NCBI GenBank assembly: GCA_949282965.1
Contig: CASDQW010000005.1
Span: 1 to 50,539, forward strand
Direction of reading: 5' to 3'
Length of the DNA stretch: 50,539 bases
DNA from: an uncultured Lentisphaeria bacterium
GTDB lineage: Bacteria; Verrucomicrobiota; Lentisphaeria; Victivallales; Victivallaceae
The notes beneath the pieces are model-generated. The model worked only from the letters and a program-made list of their open reading frames with translations, did not search any database and had not been told where the DNA came from. The position numbers and the translations under genes were made by a program. The stretch's first letter is position 1. Each line of letters opens with the position of its first letter. Of the stretch, positions 37,806-46,299 are shown in pieces.

Positions 37806-38650
37806 GTCAAAGCTCCCTGGATTCTTTCTTGATGGTAAAGCTGATTTAAGGCGGCAATGAAACTGGTGTCATGTTCCGCATGGACCTCTTCGGCGGCGGT
37901 GTCGTTCTTCACTGAACGCCGCCGACGCCGGACCAGATGCCAGGGCGCGGAAAACGGCCGGTGGCGAAATCCGGAGGGCTCACGCATGAAACGTTTCGCT
38001 GCCTTCGCGGCGCCTTCCGCAATTCTCAGACGGGCTCTCGGGGGCGCCAGATGTTCGGCCGAAAGTTTGGCCGCGGCATATTCCTCCGCCGTCGCTTCCG
38101 CAAAACCGTCATCCGGCAGCAAGCCCTGTTTGACGGCCACCCATTCGGTTCCCGGGGTCAGAAACTCCACCTCCGCCAGCAGAGCCGCTTCCCCCGAGGC
38201 AAAAATCACCGGAATGCCCAGTTCCCCAGCGCACAAGGCCAGTTGCCCATATTCTCCGATCGCCACTCCGTTGACCGATAGTTCTATGACACCGTGATCT
38301 CCCGTGTGCGTCAGATGGGACATCGGTGTACCGGCCATGGCATGCTGCCCGACAAACGCCAGCGCATTAACTCCGCGATCCAGCCCCCACGGCCAGAGCG
38401 GATGGTAGCATCCGCGTGAAAGCGTTACCCGCTCATCCACCAGTTCCGGATCTATTCCACCGGGGCCGTGTCCATCCACCACCAGCACCTCGGCGAAACC
38501 CGCATCGAAAAAAGCCGCGGCCGCAGCGTTGGCCTCCTGCGTCAGTAACCGCCGGGCCTGCCAATACCGTGGTCCACCTTCCGGATGGCAACTCTGGAAA
38601 TCCACCACTCCGGCAACCCCTTCCAAATCCGTCATCAGCATGATTTTCAT
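37802..38650 (-). CDS. D-aminopeptidase, peptidase family M55 (DppA-like)
   Basis: A 282-residue zinc peptidase. All residues of the DppA site have counterparts at almost the same positions: Asp8 and Glu10 (MTDLEGVAG), His61 (VVDGHGPGG), His103 (VGQHAMAGT), the proposed nucleophile His115 (LTHTGDHG) and Glu133 (IGEYGQ). DppA removes N-terminal D-residues such as D-Ala from short peptides. This gives the unit a link to peptides containing D-amino acids, for example peptidoglycan fragments. No signal peptide, so it acts on imported material. It overlaps the aminotransferase gene and starts 4 bases after the transglutaminase-like gene. The C-terminal ~50 residues are less conserved (RRRRRSVKND). 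Confidence 0.92.
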   Translation of the reverse strand: MKIMLMTDLEGVAGVVDFQSCHPEGGPRYWQARRLLTQEANAAAAAFFDAGFAEVLVVDGHGPGGIDPELVDERVTLSRGCYHPLWPWGLDRGVNALAFVGQHAMAGTPMSHLTHTGDHGVIELSVNGVAIGEYGQLALCAGELGIPVIFASGEAALLAEVEFLTPGTEWVAVKQGLLPDDGFAEATAEEYAAAKLSAEHLAPPRARLRIAEGAAKAAKRFMREPSGFRHRPFSAPWHLVRRRRRSVKNDTAAEEVHAEHDTSFIAALNQLYHQERIQGALT

Positions 38651-38654
38651 GGCG

Positions 38655-39326
38655 TTATTCTCCTTTTTTCGTGTTCTCGGCGAACAAATTCCGGTAAAAT
38701 TCGGACACGTGTTCCCGGCTGCGGTTTTTTATGAACGGAGCGGGAAATGCGACAAAGGCCGAGTCTACCAATTCCGGTTCCGCCCGCAACTCATCCAGGC
38801 TCAGCACTCGGGAATCCCGGACGAAAACGCCGTTGTTCTCAAAATCAAAAAGATGCCAGCTTTTCGGTTTTTCCGCATACACCGCTTCCACCAGCCCGGG
38901 GTATCCCTCCACCCGGCGGCAGAATACTCCGAAGCGATCACACATTTCGATAAACAGATTCGCCCGTTCCGCCCCACCGCATACCCGGGTGGCAAAATTG
39001 CTGAATGCATCATCCCGGACCGGAGCGAAAAAACGAGACAGGTTTCGCGTATGGGCGCAGACCCAGCGGGCAACAGCCATGGTTCTGGCCGCATCGCCTT
39101 CGACACCATCGGTCAATTCCTCCAGTTTGTCGGAAAGCAGCGAGGAAAGAATGTCCCGTCGATACAGTTCAAGGTTTTGCTGCAATCGGTCAAGCTGTTG
39201 TTCCAGACGAGTGATTTCGGCGTGCAGTGCGGCTTCGGTTTCTTCCGGATTTTCCGCTCCCCGCAGGGCGAACGGCATTGCCAGAAGCGCAAGACAAACG
39301 AACCGGGACAAAAAAGATTTTTTCAT
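38655..39326 (-). CDS. Exported transglutaminase-like protein, small paralog
   Basis: A 223-residue protein. ATG 39326 is preferred over 39335 because GGAG then lies 9 bases upstream. Signal peptide residues 1-22 (...AMPFALRGAEN). Residues ~25-55 form a coiled coil (EITRLEQQLDRLQQNLELYR). A papain-like transglutaminase core follows: Cys in RVCGGAERANLFIEMC, His in KSWHLFDFEN and Asp in the same motif. The same order occurs in the next upstream gene, so the two are diverged duplicates. Such domains hydrolyse or crosslink peptide amides outside the cytoplasm. Together with the M55 peptidase this fits a peptide or cell-wall substrate, but no activity is proven. Confidence 0.8.
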   Translation of the reverse strand: MKKSFLSRFVCLALLAMPFALRGAENPEETEAALHAEITRLEQQLDRLQQNLELYRRDILSSLLSDKLEELTDGVEGDAARTMAVARWVCAHTRNLSRFFAPVRDDAFSNFATRVCGGAERANLFIEMCDRFGVFCRRVEGYPGLVEAVYAEKPKSWHLFDFENNGVFVRDSRVLSLDELRAEPELVDSAFVAFPAPFIKNRSREHVSEFYRNLFAENTKKGE

Positions 39327-39331
39327 GGATC

Positions 39332-40465
39332 TCATTCTCCGTTCAGCCGTTGAAAGGTGATGGTCGAAACTTTGAACCCGCGTCCCGGCTGTTCAAACCG
39401 ATTGCGCAGGAAAAGGGACGGATCGCTGGTGCGTGCCGTGAATTCGATTTTCCAGTCGCCCCGCCCGGAGTATTCCGCACCGGTGGTGATGTCCACGTCG
39501 TTCCCGTCCGCCCAGAATGCTCCGGCACAGTCTCCGACATATTCCAGCGGCACAATGACTATGCGATAGCGCTCCCCGGCTTTAGCCCCCTTGAACACGA
39601 TCCGGTGGTCCATGTAGTCACTGAATGTGCCGAATCTTCCCAGGTAAAATCCCAGGCCTTCACGGTACATTTGCCCGCGAAAGGTGTCAAAGAGATCTTG
39701 TCCCGGCTCCCCGTAACGCACTGTTCCTTCCTGTAATTTCTTCGTATCCAGTTCCGCCCGGACTGCTACCCGGACGCCTGGGGCGAAATAATATTTGGTT
39801 TGCCCGGGGGCATCCCGGAATACCGGGGCTGTCAGACAGCTGCGGCTGTCTTCCGCAGAATTTTTGCGGATGCGTTTCTCCCGCCTGCCCCAGGTGGCGT
39901 TGCTTAACGGAAACGTTACCCGGAACGTTTCTTCGCACAGGCTCGGATCCGCCAGTATTTCAAAGAAATCCAACACCCGTTTGTCTTTCATGAAATACAA
40001 TCCATTCTGAATGTCAAAAAAATGCATCGATCCATCATATTCCAATTGAGAGGTCGTATGGCCGATGTGGTAAAGGTTGAGCGCCTTGCCGGGGATACCC
40101 ACGTAATCCGCCATCTGCAGATGGGTCATCGTGCGTGATCCGCACGGCCCGATCCGGAATGCATACTGCCCGTAAACACCGCCGCCGCCGGACGTCTTCC
40201 ACAGATCCGAGGTGTTGTGGTAAGTCCGTCCGATCCATTCGGCAAGCGCGATGGCACGTTCCTGATCTGTTCGGCAGTTGCGGGTAACCGCTTCCACTTT
40301 GTCGGCCATCATGCAGGATAGAATCTCTGTGCGGCAAGCAGTTAACTCCTGGTTCAATGTTTTTGCTTTTGCATTCAGGTTGCGAAGTCGGGTCAAGGCA
40401 TCTTCCGCTCCGATCGCGCCGGTTGCCCATCCGAGCGCCATGCAACAGAACAATGTCCGAAACAT
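39332..40465 (-). CDS. Exported transglutaminase-like protein, large paralog
   Basis: A 377-residue protein with a signal peptide (residues 1-19, ...WATGAIGAED). The helical region NLNAKAKTLNQELTACR is followed by the transglutaminase-like core: ALAEWIGRTYHNTSDLW, Cys in IGPCGSRTMTHLQMADYVG, and His/Asp in SMHFFDIQNGLYF. The C-terminal ~150 residues are a beta-sandwich-like domain (RIVIVPLEYVGDCAGAFW) absent from the smaller paralog. It starts 75 bases after the transporter gene and overlaps the small paralog's first possible start. It may clip or bind peptides before import. Function inferred only. Confidence 0.8.
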   Translation of the reverse strand: MFRTLFCCMALGWATGAIGAEDALTRLRNLNAKAKTLNQELTACRTEILSCMMADKVEAVTRNCRTDQERAIALAEWIGRTYHNTSDLWKTSGGGGVYGQYAFRIGPCGSRTMTHLQMADYVGIPGKALNLYHIGHTTSQLEYDGSMHFFDIQNGLYFMKDKRVLDFFEILADPSLCEETFRVTFPLSNATWGRREKRIRKNSAEDSRSCLTAPVFRDAPGQTKYYFAPGVRVAVRAELDTKKLQEGTVRYGEPGQDLFDTFRGQMYREGLGFYLGRFGTFSDYMDHRIVFKGAKAGERYRIVIVPLEYVGDCAGAFWADGNDVDITTGAEYSGRGDWKIEFTARTSDPSLFLRNRFEQPGRGFKVSTITFQRLNGE

Positions 40466-40540
40466 ACTGTTGTTTCCTTTTTTTTGAGCGATGCTCCGTT
40501 GTTTTGTTTCGCCGCCGGTTTGCGCACCGGCAGTGCCGAA

Positions 40541-41920
40541 TTACGGTTCCCGCAACGACATCGGCAGAGGAGCCTCATAATGCTTGACTCCGCCCAACGC
40601 CTGAAACCGTCGATAAAAAAAGATCCCGCAAAAGACCGCTGCCAGAGCCATCCCGGCGCCGACCAGCAGCGTGTAATGATATTGATTGTGTATCCAGTCC
40701 AGAAATTTCCCGATCAGCGGCACATAGAGCACCACGCTGATGCAGGAAACCATTTCCGCCGCCGAATTGAATTGAGCAAAGGCTTTTCGCGGCATGACCC
40801 GCATCGGCAGTGAAATGCCCACTGTGGCATAGGCCCCCGCAATGATCCCCTGAATCACGAATACCGTCAGAAATGACCGTGGCCCCGTTACCAGAAAGTA
40901 TCCCGCCATCAGAGTCACCCCGTAAAGAAACATGGTGATCAGCGTTGCCGGCAACGGATGAATCCGGTCCGCAATCGCCCCGAGAAAATACGTCAGAGCC
41001 AGTGAAACCGCCAGCATGATGGCGGTCGCTTTTCCGTACTGTTCTATGGGGACATGCCATTGACGTGCATAGAGAATGGCATACGGTCCGAAGGAGTAGA
41101 GCGCCAGTTTGCCCAGCGTCAGATAACTGAACATTAATAAATAATAAGGATTGGAATAGCATTCGTGAAAATACGTTTTCACCGCTCCGCCGATTCCGGT
41201 GTTGTTCCGGCTGCTCGGCGGCGGCGGATAGGTTCCTTCCCGGACCATGGCGCACATGGAGAAAAGCCCAACCCCGTAAAGCAGCCCCAGCGCGATGAAG
41301 ATCTGGGCCGCGTGAGATTCCGCATACCCCAGAACGAAGTAATTGAAAAAAACCGCAGCCCCCAGTCCGATCACTCGGAACAACGCCATGAATCTGCCGA
41401 TCAATGCTATCGGAACCACGTCATTGGCCAGCGCCGTGAAAATCGCATTCGTCAACGTCGTGCCGAAATCCAGCACCATCCAGAACAATATGAATATGCC
41501 CAGCGTCACCATCTGCTGGGAACATCCCTCCACGCCGATTGCTTCATGAACGATCCGTCCCAGCCACGGCGTCAATCCAAGTCCCACCAGTCCGGCAACG
41601 ACAAACGGAGTGGTCAGCAGCAGAAACGGAATGCGCCGTCCATACCGTCCCCGGTGTCGGTCGGAGCGGTAACTGATGATCGGCATGAGAAAGATGTTGG
41701 TGAAACTGGGAAAGGAGAGAATCAGCAAACTGAAGAAAAAATCGGAAATCCCGAAGGACTTCACCATCAGCGTGGCCACGCTGGTTACCGCGCGTTCCTT
41801 CATCGACCAGGCAAAATCACCCCAGAGCAACCAGAAAAACAGGGAAATTACACCGCCGGTCGTATAGACCAAGGTGCCGGCGGTAAAGATTTTTACTTTT
41901 TTTGAGGAAGGTGCAGTCAT
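40541..41920 (-). CDS. Major facilitator (GPH/sugar-cation-like) transporter
   Basis: A 459-residue inner-membrane protein with about twelve hydrophobic spans. The cytoplasmic loop between spans 2 and 3 reads SYRSDRHRGRYGRRIPFLLL, the typical D-R-x-x-R-G-R-R motif of MFS/GPH carriers; a weaker copy, GAIADRIHPL, occurs in the second half. Relatives move sugars, glycosides or small peptides with H+ or Na+. It is the only transporter in the 13-gene run and so is the probable entry route for the substrate. Gaps to neighbours are 105 and 75 bases. Specificity cannot be read. Confidence 0.88.
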   Translation of the reverse strand: MTAPSSKKVKIFTAGTLVYTTGGVISLFFWLLWGDFAWSMKERAVTSVATLMVKSFGISDFFFSLLILSFPSFTNIFLMPIISYRSDRHRGRYGRRIPFLLLTTPFVVAGLVGLGLTPWLGRIVHEAIGVEGCSQQMVTLGIFILFWMVLDFGTTLTNAIFTALANDVVPIALIGRFMALFRVIGLGAAVFFNYFVLGYAESHAAQIFIALGLLYGVGLFSMCAMVREGTYPPPPSSRNNTGIGGAVKTYFHECYSNPYYLLMFSYLTLGKLALYSFGPYAILYARQWHVPIEQYGKATAIMLAVSLALTYFLGAIADRIHPLPATLITMFLYGVTLMAGYFLVTGPRSFLTVFVIQGIIAGAYATVGISLPMRVMPRKAFAQFNSAAEMVSCISVVLYVPLIGKFLDWIHNQYHYTLLVGAGMALAAVFCGIFFYRRFQALGGVKHYEAPLPMSLREP

Positions 41921-42025
41921 CTGTCCGGTCTCCTGTCGGCAGGGATTGGTGAAAGGAAAAAAACGTATTGTTGCCGTAGTCGCGCCCGGAGCCGGCGTTC
42001 ACCGGCTCCGGGTAATGGAAACAGT

Positions 42026-43294
42026 TCAACGCAGATAGTACTTTTCGACTTTCCGGAATGCCGCGATCAGCATGGCCACTTCCGCTTCACCGTAACTTTC
42101 AAAGATCTGAAGAATGAAGTGCTCCCGGATGGCGCGTTCGCAGTTGGGCACCGCATAGACCGCCTTCGGGTTGCCGGCATAAAGCGGGTTGTTCCACGGG
42201 TGTTTCCGATGCCGTTCGGAATACCAGGCGCCGTTGGCGGGCACCGCGTGCCCGTAATGAGGAATCAGCAATACCCCTTCCGCCTGCAGGGCGGCACAGA
42301 ATTCCGCCTTGTCGCAACGCATCCGTTCTGCGTTGTAGCGAAGCCGCCACCACCAGTAGCTGTGTTCAAAACCAGGGCGAAGTTGCGGGATGGTAACAGA
42401 CTGGAGATCTCCCAATCCCTGTTCCCGCAGCATGGCGGCCACCCGGCGGCGCCGGGCGACGATGGACGGCAGTTTCCGCAACTGCGCCCGACCGATCGCC
42501 GCGTGGATTTCATCCATATTGCAGTTGAGTGTCGCCATTACATTGGTGCTGCCGGCAGGGAGTTGGAAGGGTTTGCCGCGGTCTGCGGCGCGTCGGGCGC
42601 TCCAGTAATCGTTTTCAGTCCGGGAAAGCACCGCTCCTCCCTGGCCGCCGGCGCACATATGTTTACCGAACATCAGCGAAAATGCGCCGTAACGACCGAA
42701 CGTGCCCACATTGCGCCCCTGTATGGTGGCCAGGTGGGACTGGGCGCAGTCTTCGATGACCGGCAGGTGATGGCGGTTCGCCACTTTCAGAATCGCCGGC
42801 ATATCGGCGGGTTCACCGCCGATGTGTGCCAGAACGATGGCTGAAGTCCGGTCCGTGATGCGCGCTTCGATTTCCGCGGCGCCGGTGTTGAAGGAGCCCG
42901 GTTCCGTATCCGCCGGGACCGGGATGCAGTTGTTGATGACCACCGGCATCATTCCTCCCGGATCCGTCACGCTGCCGACGATCACTTCGGAAAAAGGCGG
43001 CAGATCCAGCGCTTTCAGTGCTACGTAAACCGCATTGGTGCCACTGTTGACCGCGTCGGCGTATTCCGTCCCGATTGCCGCAGCGAACTCCCGGCAGAAC
43101 AGTTCTTCCTGTTGTCCATTGTAACCGGGGGCGTTGCCGCTGGTGATGGATTCATCAAAAAGCTGATCCACAGCTTCCTTCTCTTCGTGGCCGAAATGGA
43201 ACCGGGCAGGCAGGGCGGTAACGGTTCGGGAACCGCCGTGAATCGCCAACTCGTCCACGACCTCTGGCGCTGTCATGATAGCTGACTTGCTCAT
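42026..43294 (-). CDS. DegT/DnrJ/EryC1/StrS PLP aminotransferase
   Basis: A 422-residue protein from ATG 43294 (AAGGAA upstream); the frame is open further but that part overlaps the preceding amidohydrolase gene. Cofactor residues: AVNSGTNAVYVALKAL, Asp182 in VIEDCAQSHLA and the Schiff-base lysine Lys211 in SLMFGKHMCAGGQGG. An ILNP-like QLRKLPSIVARRR block precedes the C-terminal domain. DegT enzymes usually transaminate keto-sugars or inosose derivatives. In a unit with two Gfo/Idh/MocA oxidoreductases it could form an oxidation-transamination pair acting on a sugar or cyclitol, running in the catabolic direction with glutamate dehydrogenase. The direction is inference. Confidence 0.9.
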   Translation of the reverse strand: MSKSAIMTAPEVVDELAIHGGSRTVTALPARFHFGHEEKEAVDQLFDESITSGNAPGYNGQQEELFCREFAAAIGTEYADAVNSGTNAVYVALKALDLPPFSEVIVGSVTDPGGMMPVVINNCIPVPADTEPGSFNTGAAEIEARITDRTSAIVLAHIGGEPADMPAILKVANRHHLPVIEDCAQSHLATIQGRNVGTFGRYGAFSLMFGKHMCAGGQGGAVLSRTENDYWSARRAADRGKPFQLPAGSTNVMATLNCNMDEIHAAIGRAQLRKLPSIVARRRRVAAMLREQGLGDLQSVTIPQLRPGFEHSYWWWRLRYNAERMRCDKAEFCAALQAEGVLLIPHYGHAVPANGAWYSERHRKHPWNNPLYAGNPKAVYAVPNCERAIREHFILQIFESYGEAEVAMLIAAFRKVEKYYLR

Positions 43295-43406
43295 AGCACA
43301 ACATTCCTTCTGTTTTGCATTTTGGGAACCTATTTTTGGTTTGCACAGGTCTTTTTTTTTCGAGTTCCTGGGAAACGGTACAGTCGCTGTATGGGCGGGG
43401 CCGGAG

Positions 43407-44279
43407 TCACCGGAGCAGTCTTTCGGCATTGCGATAATAGAGGTCGGCCTGAATTTCTTCCGGCAATCCCAGAGAGTCCAGCAGTTCCTGATGAATGTTG
43501 TCAAAATAATCCCGGGCATACACCACCCGTTTCCGGAATTCCGTCAAAAAGTCAACCGTGAACGCCGGATCCCGGGATAATGCCCGGCATCCCGAGCCGG
43601 CCGACATGTCGCAATATAGATTCGGATAGCGACGCAACAACTGCGGCAGGAGTCCTCCGGGCACCACTGCCGCATGCGGATCCGGATAGGTGACTTTCTG
43701 CCACAGGTCATCATTGGAAATATGTATCCAGAAGCCCGGGGCGTGTCCCAGAAAAATCGTCTCCGGACAGGCCGCCAGCATGCGTTCCACCGCCGCCAGG
43801 CTTCCTCCCCACCATTCGCACCAGGGATCAGTTTCACTCCGCCTCAAGTCGTATTGAAGATGAAACACCACCGGCATACCCAGCCGTCCGGCGGCCTTGA
43901 ACAAAGCCAGCGCTTCCGGCCGATCGTATTCCATGCGGACTTTGAGTTCTCCGCAGATTTTTGCTCCATGCAGCTCGTGCGCTTCGTACAACCGGTCGAC
44001 CGCATCCGGGCGCCGCGGATCGGGACAATAGCCCAGCACAAACCGTTCCGGTGCGCGTTGGCGGTACGGAATGCAGCAGGAAAATGGAATCGGTCCCTCG
44101 CTCAGTCCGCGCAACGGGCCGGGCGTTACTTTACGATAGCACGGCTCGTATTCATCAGCGCCGCATTCCCAGCTCAACAACCAGGTCCGGCTGATGCCGT
44201 AGCGGTCCATATTCGCGACAAAGCGCTCAAAGTCATGATCATACCAATCCGGGTGATTGTGTGCATCGATTTTCTGCAT
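43407..44279 (-). CDS. Amidohydrolase-family metal-dependent hydrolase
   Basis: A 290-residue protein, first gene of the 13-gene run. GGAGG lies 6 bases before the start. Metal-site motifs: KIDAHNHPDWYD at the N terminus (HxH), Lys/Glu in GAKICGELKVRM, His in MPVVFHLQYD, TIFLGHAPGFW and a terminal Asp in VVYARDYFDN. It belongs to the amidohydrolase_2 group of hydrolases and decarboxylases. It is unrelated in detail to the tandem protein encoded at 32698-34248, though from the same superfamily. The C-terminal Tyr-Arg-rich helix (LYYRNAERLLR) is normal for the family. No signal peptide. Confidence 0.85.
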   Translation of the reverse strand: MQKIDAHNHPDWYDHDFERFVANMDRYGISRTWLLSWECGADEYEPCYRKVTPGPLRGLSEGPIPFSCCIPYRQRAPERFVLGYCPDPRRPDAVDRLYEAHELHGAKICGELKVRMEYDRPEALALFKAAGRLGMPVVFHLQYDLRRSETDPWCEWWGGSLAAVERMLAACPETIFLGHAPGFWIHISNDDLWQKVTYPDPHAAVVPGGLLPQLLRRYPNLYCDMSAGSGCRALSRDPAFTVDFLTEFRKRVVYARDYFDNIHQELLDSLGLPEEIQADLYYRNAERLLR

Positions 44280-44331
44280 TCGATACCTCCGGGGGGCGAA
44301 TGTTTTTTGTTAAAAATATTCCACTGGCATA

Positions 44332-44360
44332 ATTATACTATAGGCATGTAAAAATAACAA
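44332..44360 (-). promoter_or_regulatory. Strong promoter of the 13-gene unit
   Basis: TTGTTA (44360-44355) and a perfect TATAAT (44337-44332) are spaced 17 bp, about 50 bases upstream of the first gene. The -35 hexamer overlaps a small palindrome, AACA-CT-TGTT (44355-44364), a possible operator for the adjacent GntR/LacI-type regulator. Confidence 0.8.
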
Positions 44361-44369
44361 GTGTTTTTC

Positions 44370-44397
44370 TGAAAAAGCGTGAAAAAATCTGAAAAAA
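44370..44397 (-). promoter_or_regulatory. Phased A-tracts upstream of the operon promoter
   Basis: Three TGAAAAA-type units start at 44370, 44380 and 44390, exactly 10 bases apart, directly upstream of the -35 hexamer. Further tracts at 44350-44354 and 44364-44368 extend the pattern. This spacing gives intrinsic DNA curvature and may serve as an UP element. Confidence 0.6.
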
Positions 44398-44518
44398 CTT
44401 GTCCGGAAAGAGGATTACGATCAGAGCGCGATGTCAAGCGTGCAAGGGAAGAGAAATGGTCGTTCCCGGGGAAAACGGACAATTGTGTCAAAGGGGGTGG
44501 GCCTGGAGGAATCCGGCA

Positions 44519-45619
44519 TTATTCCGCTGCAAACGATGGGGTGGGGCGGACACTGGACCGTCGGACCAAGGTGCCCCCGACCTTGATGTCTTCGGGACAT
44601 TCTCCGGTACGCTTCCATTGGCGCAGCATGTTGATGGTCTGCTGTGCCAGCAGTTGGGTGGGTTCGCTGATGGTGGTCAGACCGACTGCCGCTGCGTCCC
44701 GCCAGGAAAGATTGTCATAGGAGATGACGGAAAGATCCCTGGGAATTTCCACTTTCAGCCTGGCGCAGAAATCATAAAGTCTGGCGGCGCGCCAATCACG
44801 GATCACGAAAAAAGCTTCGGGGCGTCCCGGAGAACGGAGCAGCTCCCAGAGCGCCTGCTCGTATAGGCCCCTCTCGCCCGGTGCCGTTCCCGTCTGATCC
44901 GTCGAGCTGGGCCAGCATATGATATCGCTTTTTTTCAACACGGCCTCCTCCTCGGCCAAAACGCCGCGCAGTCCGGCCACCATTTCCCGGCAGAAAAAGC
45001 TGTCGTCATCCCCGCTCAGCACACCGACATGAAACAAACCTGCCTTCACAAATTCCCTTCCGGCGATTCGGCCGATCTCCCGAAAATCCACCCGGACGCA
45101 GGGGTATTTTCCTTCCGCCTCCAAGTTGACAATTACAGTCGGGATTCCGTGACGAAGCAGCAGCCCGATGTTGACCAGTTGCGGCCGTTCGACCACGATG
45201 ACCGCCTGAATTTCGTTGCGGGCGTAGCGTTCAAGGATCGTCCGGTCGATCGCGTCGGTATTCCGGAATGCCAGAGATGTGCCGATCCCGTAAGATGCGG
45301 CAATCTGGGTCAGATGGTCCAGCAGCTGCAGATGCTCGGCGGAGTTGGAAATGGAGCAATTGGAATTTTCCACAACCAGAATCTGCCGCAGAGTGCCGTT
45401 TCCGGCGTTGCTGCGGAGCACCCGCGCCCCGCGCCCCGGCTCTATGGAAATGAGTCCCCGGCCGGCCAGGTCCCGGAAAATCGCCGCAATCGCTCCGCGT
45501 CCGACCTCCAGCTCCTCACAGAGACGGCGCTCCGGGGGCAGAAAGCAATTTTCCCCCCATTCGCCGTTCAAAATACGCTTCTGGAGTTGAGTCAGTGCTT
45601 TTTCCGTAGCTTTATGCAT
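44519..45619 (-). CDS. GntR-type transcription regulator with LacI-like sugar-binding domain
   Basis: A 366-residue regulator. Residues 1 to about 70 form a winged helix of the GntR type (FLPPERRLCEELEVGRGAI, then GLISIEPGRGARVLRS). Residues ~75-345 are a periplasmic-binding-protein-like effector domain (ILVVENSNCS, GIPTVIVNLEAEGKYP, LSVISYDNLSWRDAAAVGLT). This AraR-like combination normally represses catabolic genes until a small ligand binds. It lies on the same strand upstream of the 13-gene run with its own promoter. The effector is probably the substrate of that unit. No clear terminator separates the two. Confidence 0.88.
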   Translation of the reverse strand: MHKATEKALTQLQKRILNGEWGENCFLPPERRLCEELEVGRGAIAAIFRDLAGRGLISIEPGRGARVLRSNAGNGTLRQILVVENSNCSISNSAEHLQLLDHLTQIAASYGIGTSLAFRNTDAIDRTILERYARNEIQAVIVVERPQLVNIGLLLRHGIPTVIVNLEAEGKYPCVRVDFREIGRIAGREFVKAGLFHVGVLSGDDDSFFCREMVAGLRGVLAEEEAVLKKSDIICWPSSTDQTGTAPGERGLYEQALWELLRSPGRPEAFFVIRDWRAARLYDFCARLKVEIPRDLSVISYDNLSWRDAAAVGLTTISEPTQLLAQQTINMLRQWKRTGECPEDIKVGGTLVRRSSVRPTPSFAAE

Positions 45620-45699
45620 GCTGTCCGTGCGATTTATGGTTTTGATGCAGAAGCGGCGGCATTATCCGGCAAATGGTCGTCGTCCCTTCTTCCTTTGAG

Positions 45700-45735
45700 T
45701 GCAGGTACTATACTGCAACATTTTTTTTTTTGCAA
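45700..45735 (-). promoter_or_regulatory. Promoter and possible operator of the GntR/LacI regulator
   Basis: TTGCAA (45735-45730) and TATAGT (45712-45707) are spaced 17 bp, with an eleven-A tract in the spacer. The inverted repeat TGCAG-N8-CTGCA (45700-45717) covers the -10 box, as expected for autoregulation. Confidence 0.65.
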
Positions 45736-45744
45736 GCGGCAGCT

Positions 45745-46170
45745 TTATCCGAAGCTGCTGCCCTGCTTGTGTCCCCGCACACCTGGAGTGCCGAAAAAAT
45801 GGTCCAGCAGCAGAATCCCGTCGGATAAGGAAAACAGCATCCGATAGAACAAGCGCTGTTCATGATCCGCTTGCGGGCATGGTGTCCAGCTTGCTCCGGG
45901 ATCACCCGGTTTTCATGTTTCATCAGGGGGAGGGCATAGGGCGAACGAGGCAAAGGCGCTTGCCGCGAAAACGAAACGCTTGGTCTTCGCCGCCTGCGCA
46001 ACGGACAGTATGGTGGCAAAGCCGGCAATATTCACTTTGGGTGGTCATCGGGGACTTCCCCGGGCGTGGTACACCACATCCGGGTAACGCGAAGCGACTG
46101 CTTCGGGGATACCCAGGCGATTGCAAATTTCTCAGACAAGCGGCCGCATAGCTTTTGATTGCCTGAAATA
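45745..46170 (-). pseudogene. Decayed gene relic with three in-frame TGA codons
   Basis: A single minus-strand frame ending at TAA 45745-45747 contains three TGA codons (46132, 46045 and 45913) yet keeps protein-like text between them: IPEAVASRYPDVVYHARG, then NIAGFATILSVAQAAKTKRF and VFAASAFASFA, then EQRLFYRMLFSLSDGILLLD. The first two pieces recall the middle strands of NAD-dependent sugar epimerases, but this resemblance is weak. No start codon or ribosome site is visible. It fills most of the 680-base gap between the regulator and blaI. It may be a fragment of one decayed gene or a chance open stretch. Confidence 0.35.
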
Positions 46171-46259
46171 TCATTCTCCGGGGCTCACGTCCATATCGTT
46201 TATTTTCCTGAAGCCGAGAAAAATCATAATTTTGTTATGGCGGTGCTTGTTTTTATAGA

Positions 46260-46279
46260 TTACTTGTGTAACTTATAAT
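46260..46279 (+). promoter_or_regulatory. BlaI promoter with candidate operator
   Basis: A perfect TATAAT (46274-46279) is 20 bases before the start. TTAC-TTGT-GTAA (46260-46271), a perfect inverted repeat next to the -10 box, resembles the TACA/TGTA-type dyads bound by BlaI/MecI repressors. No good -35 hexamer was found. Confidence 0.55.
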
Positions 46280-46299
46280 TTGAAAGGAGGTATTCAGCG

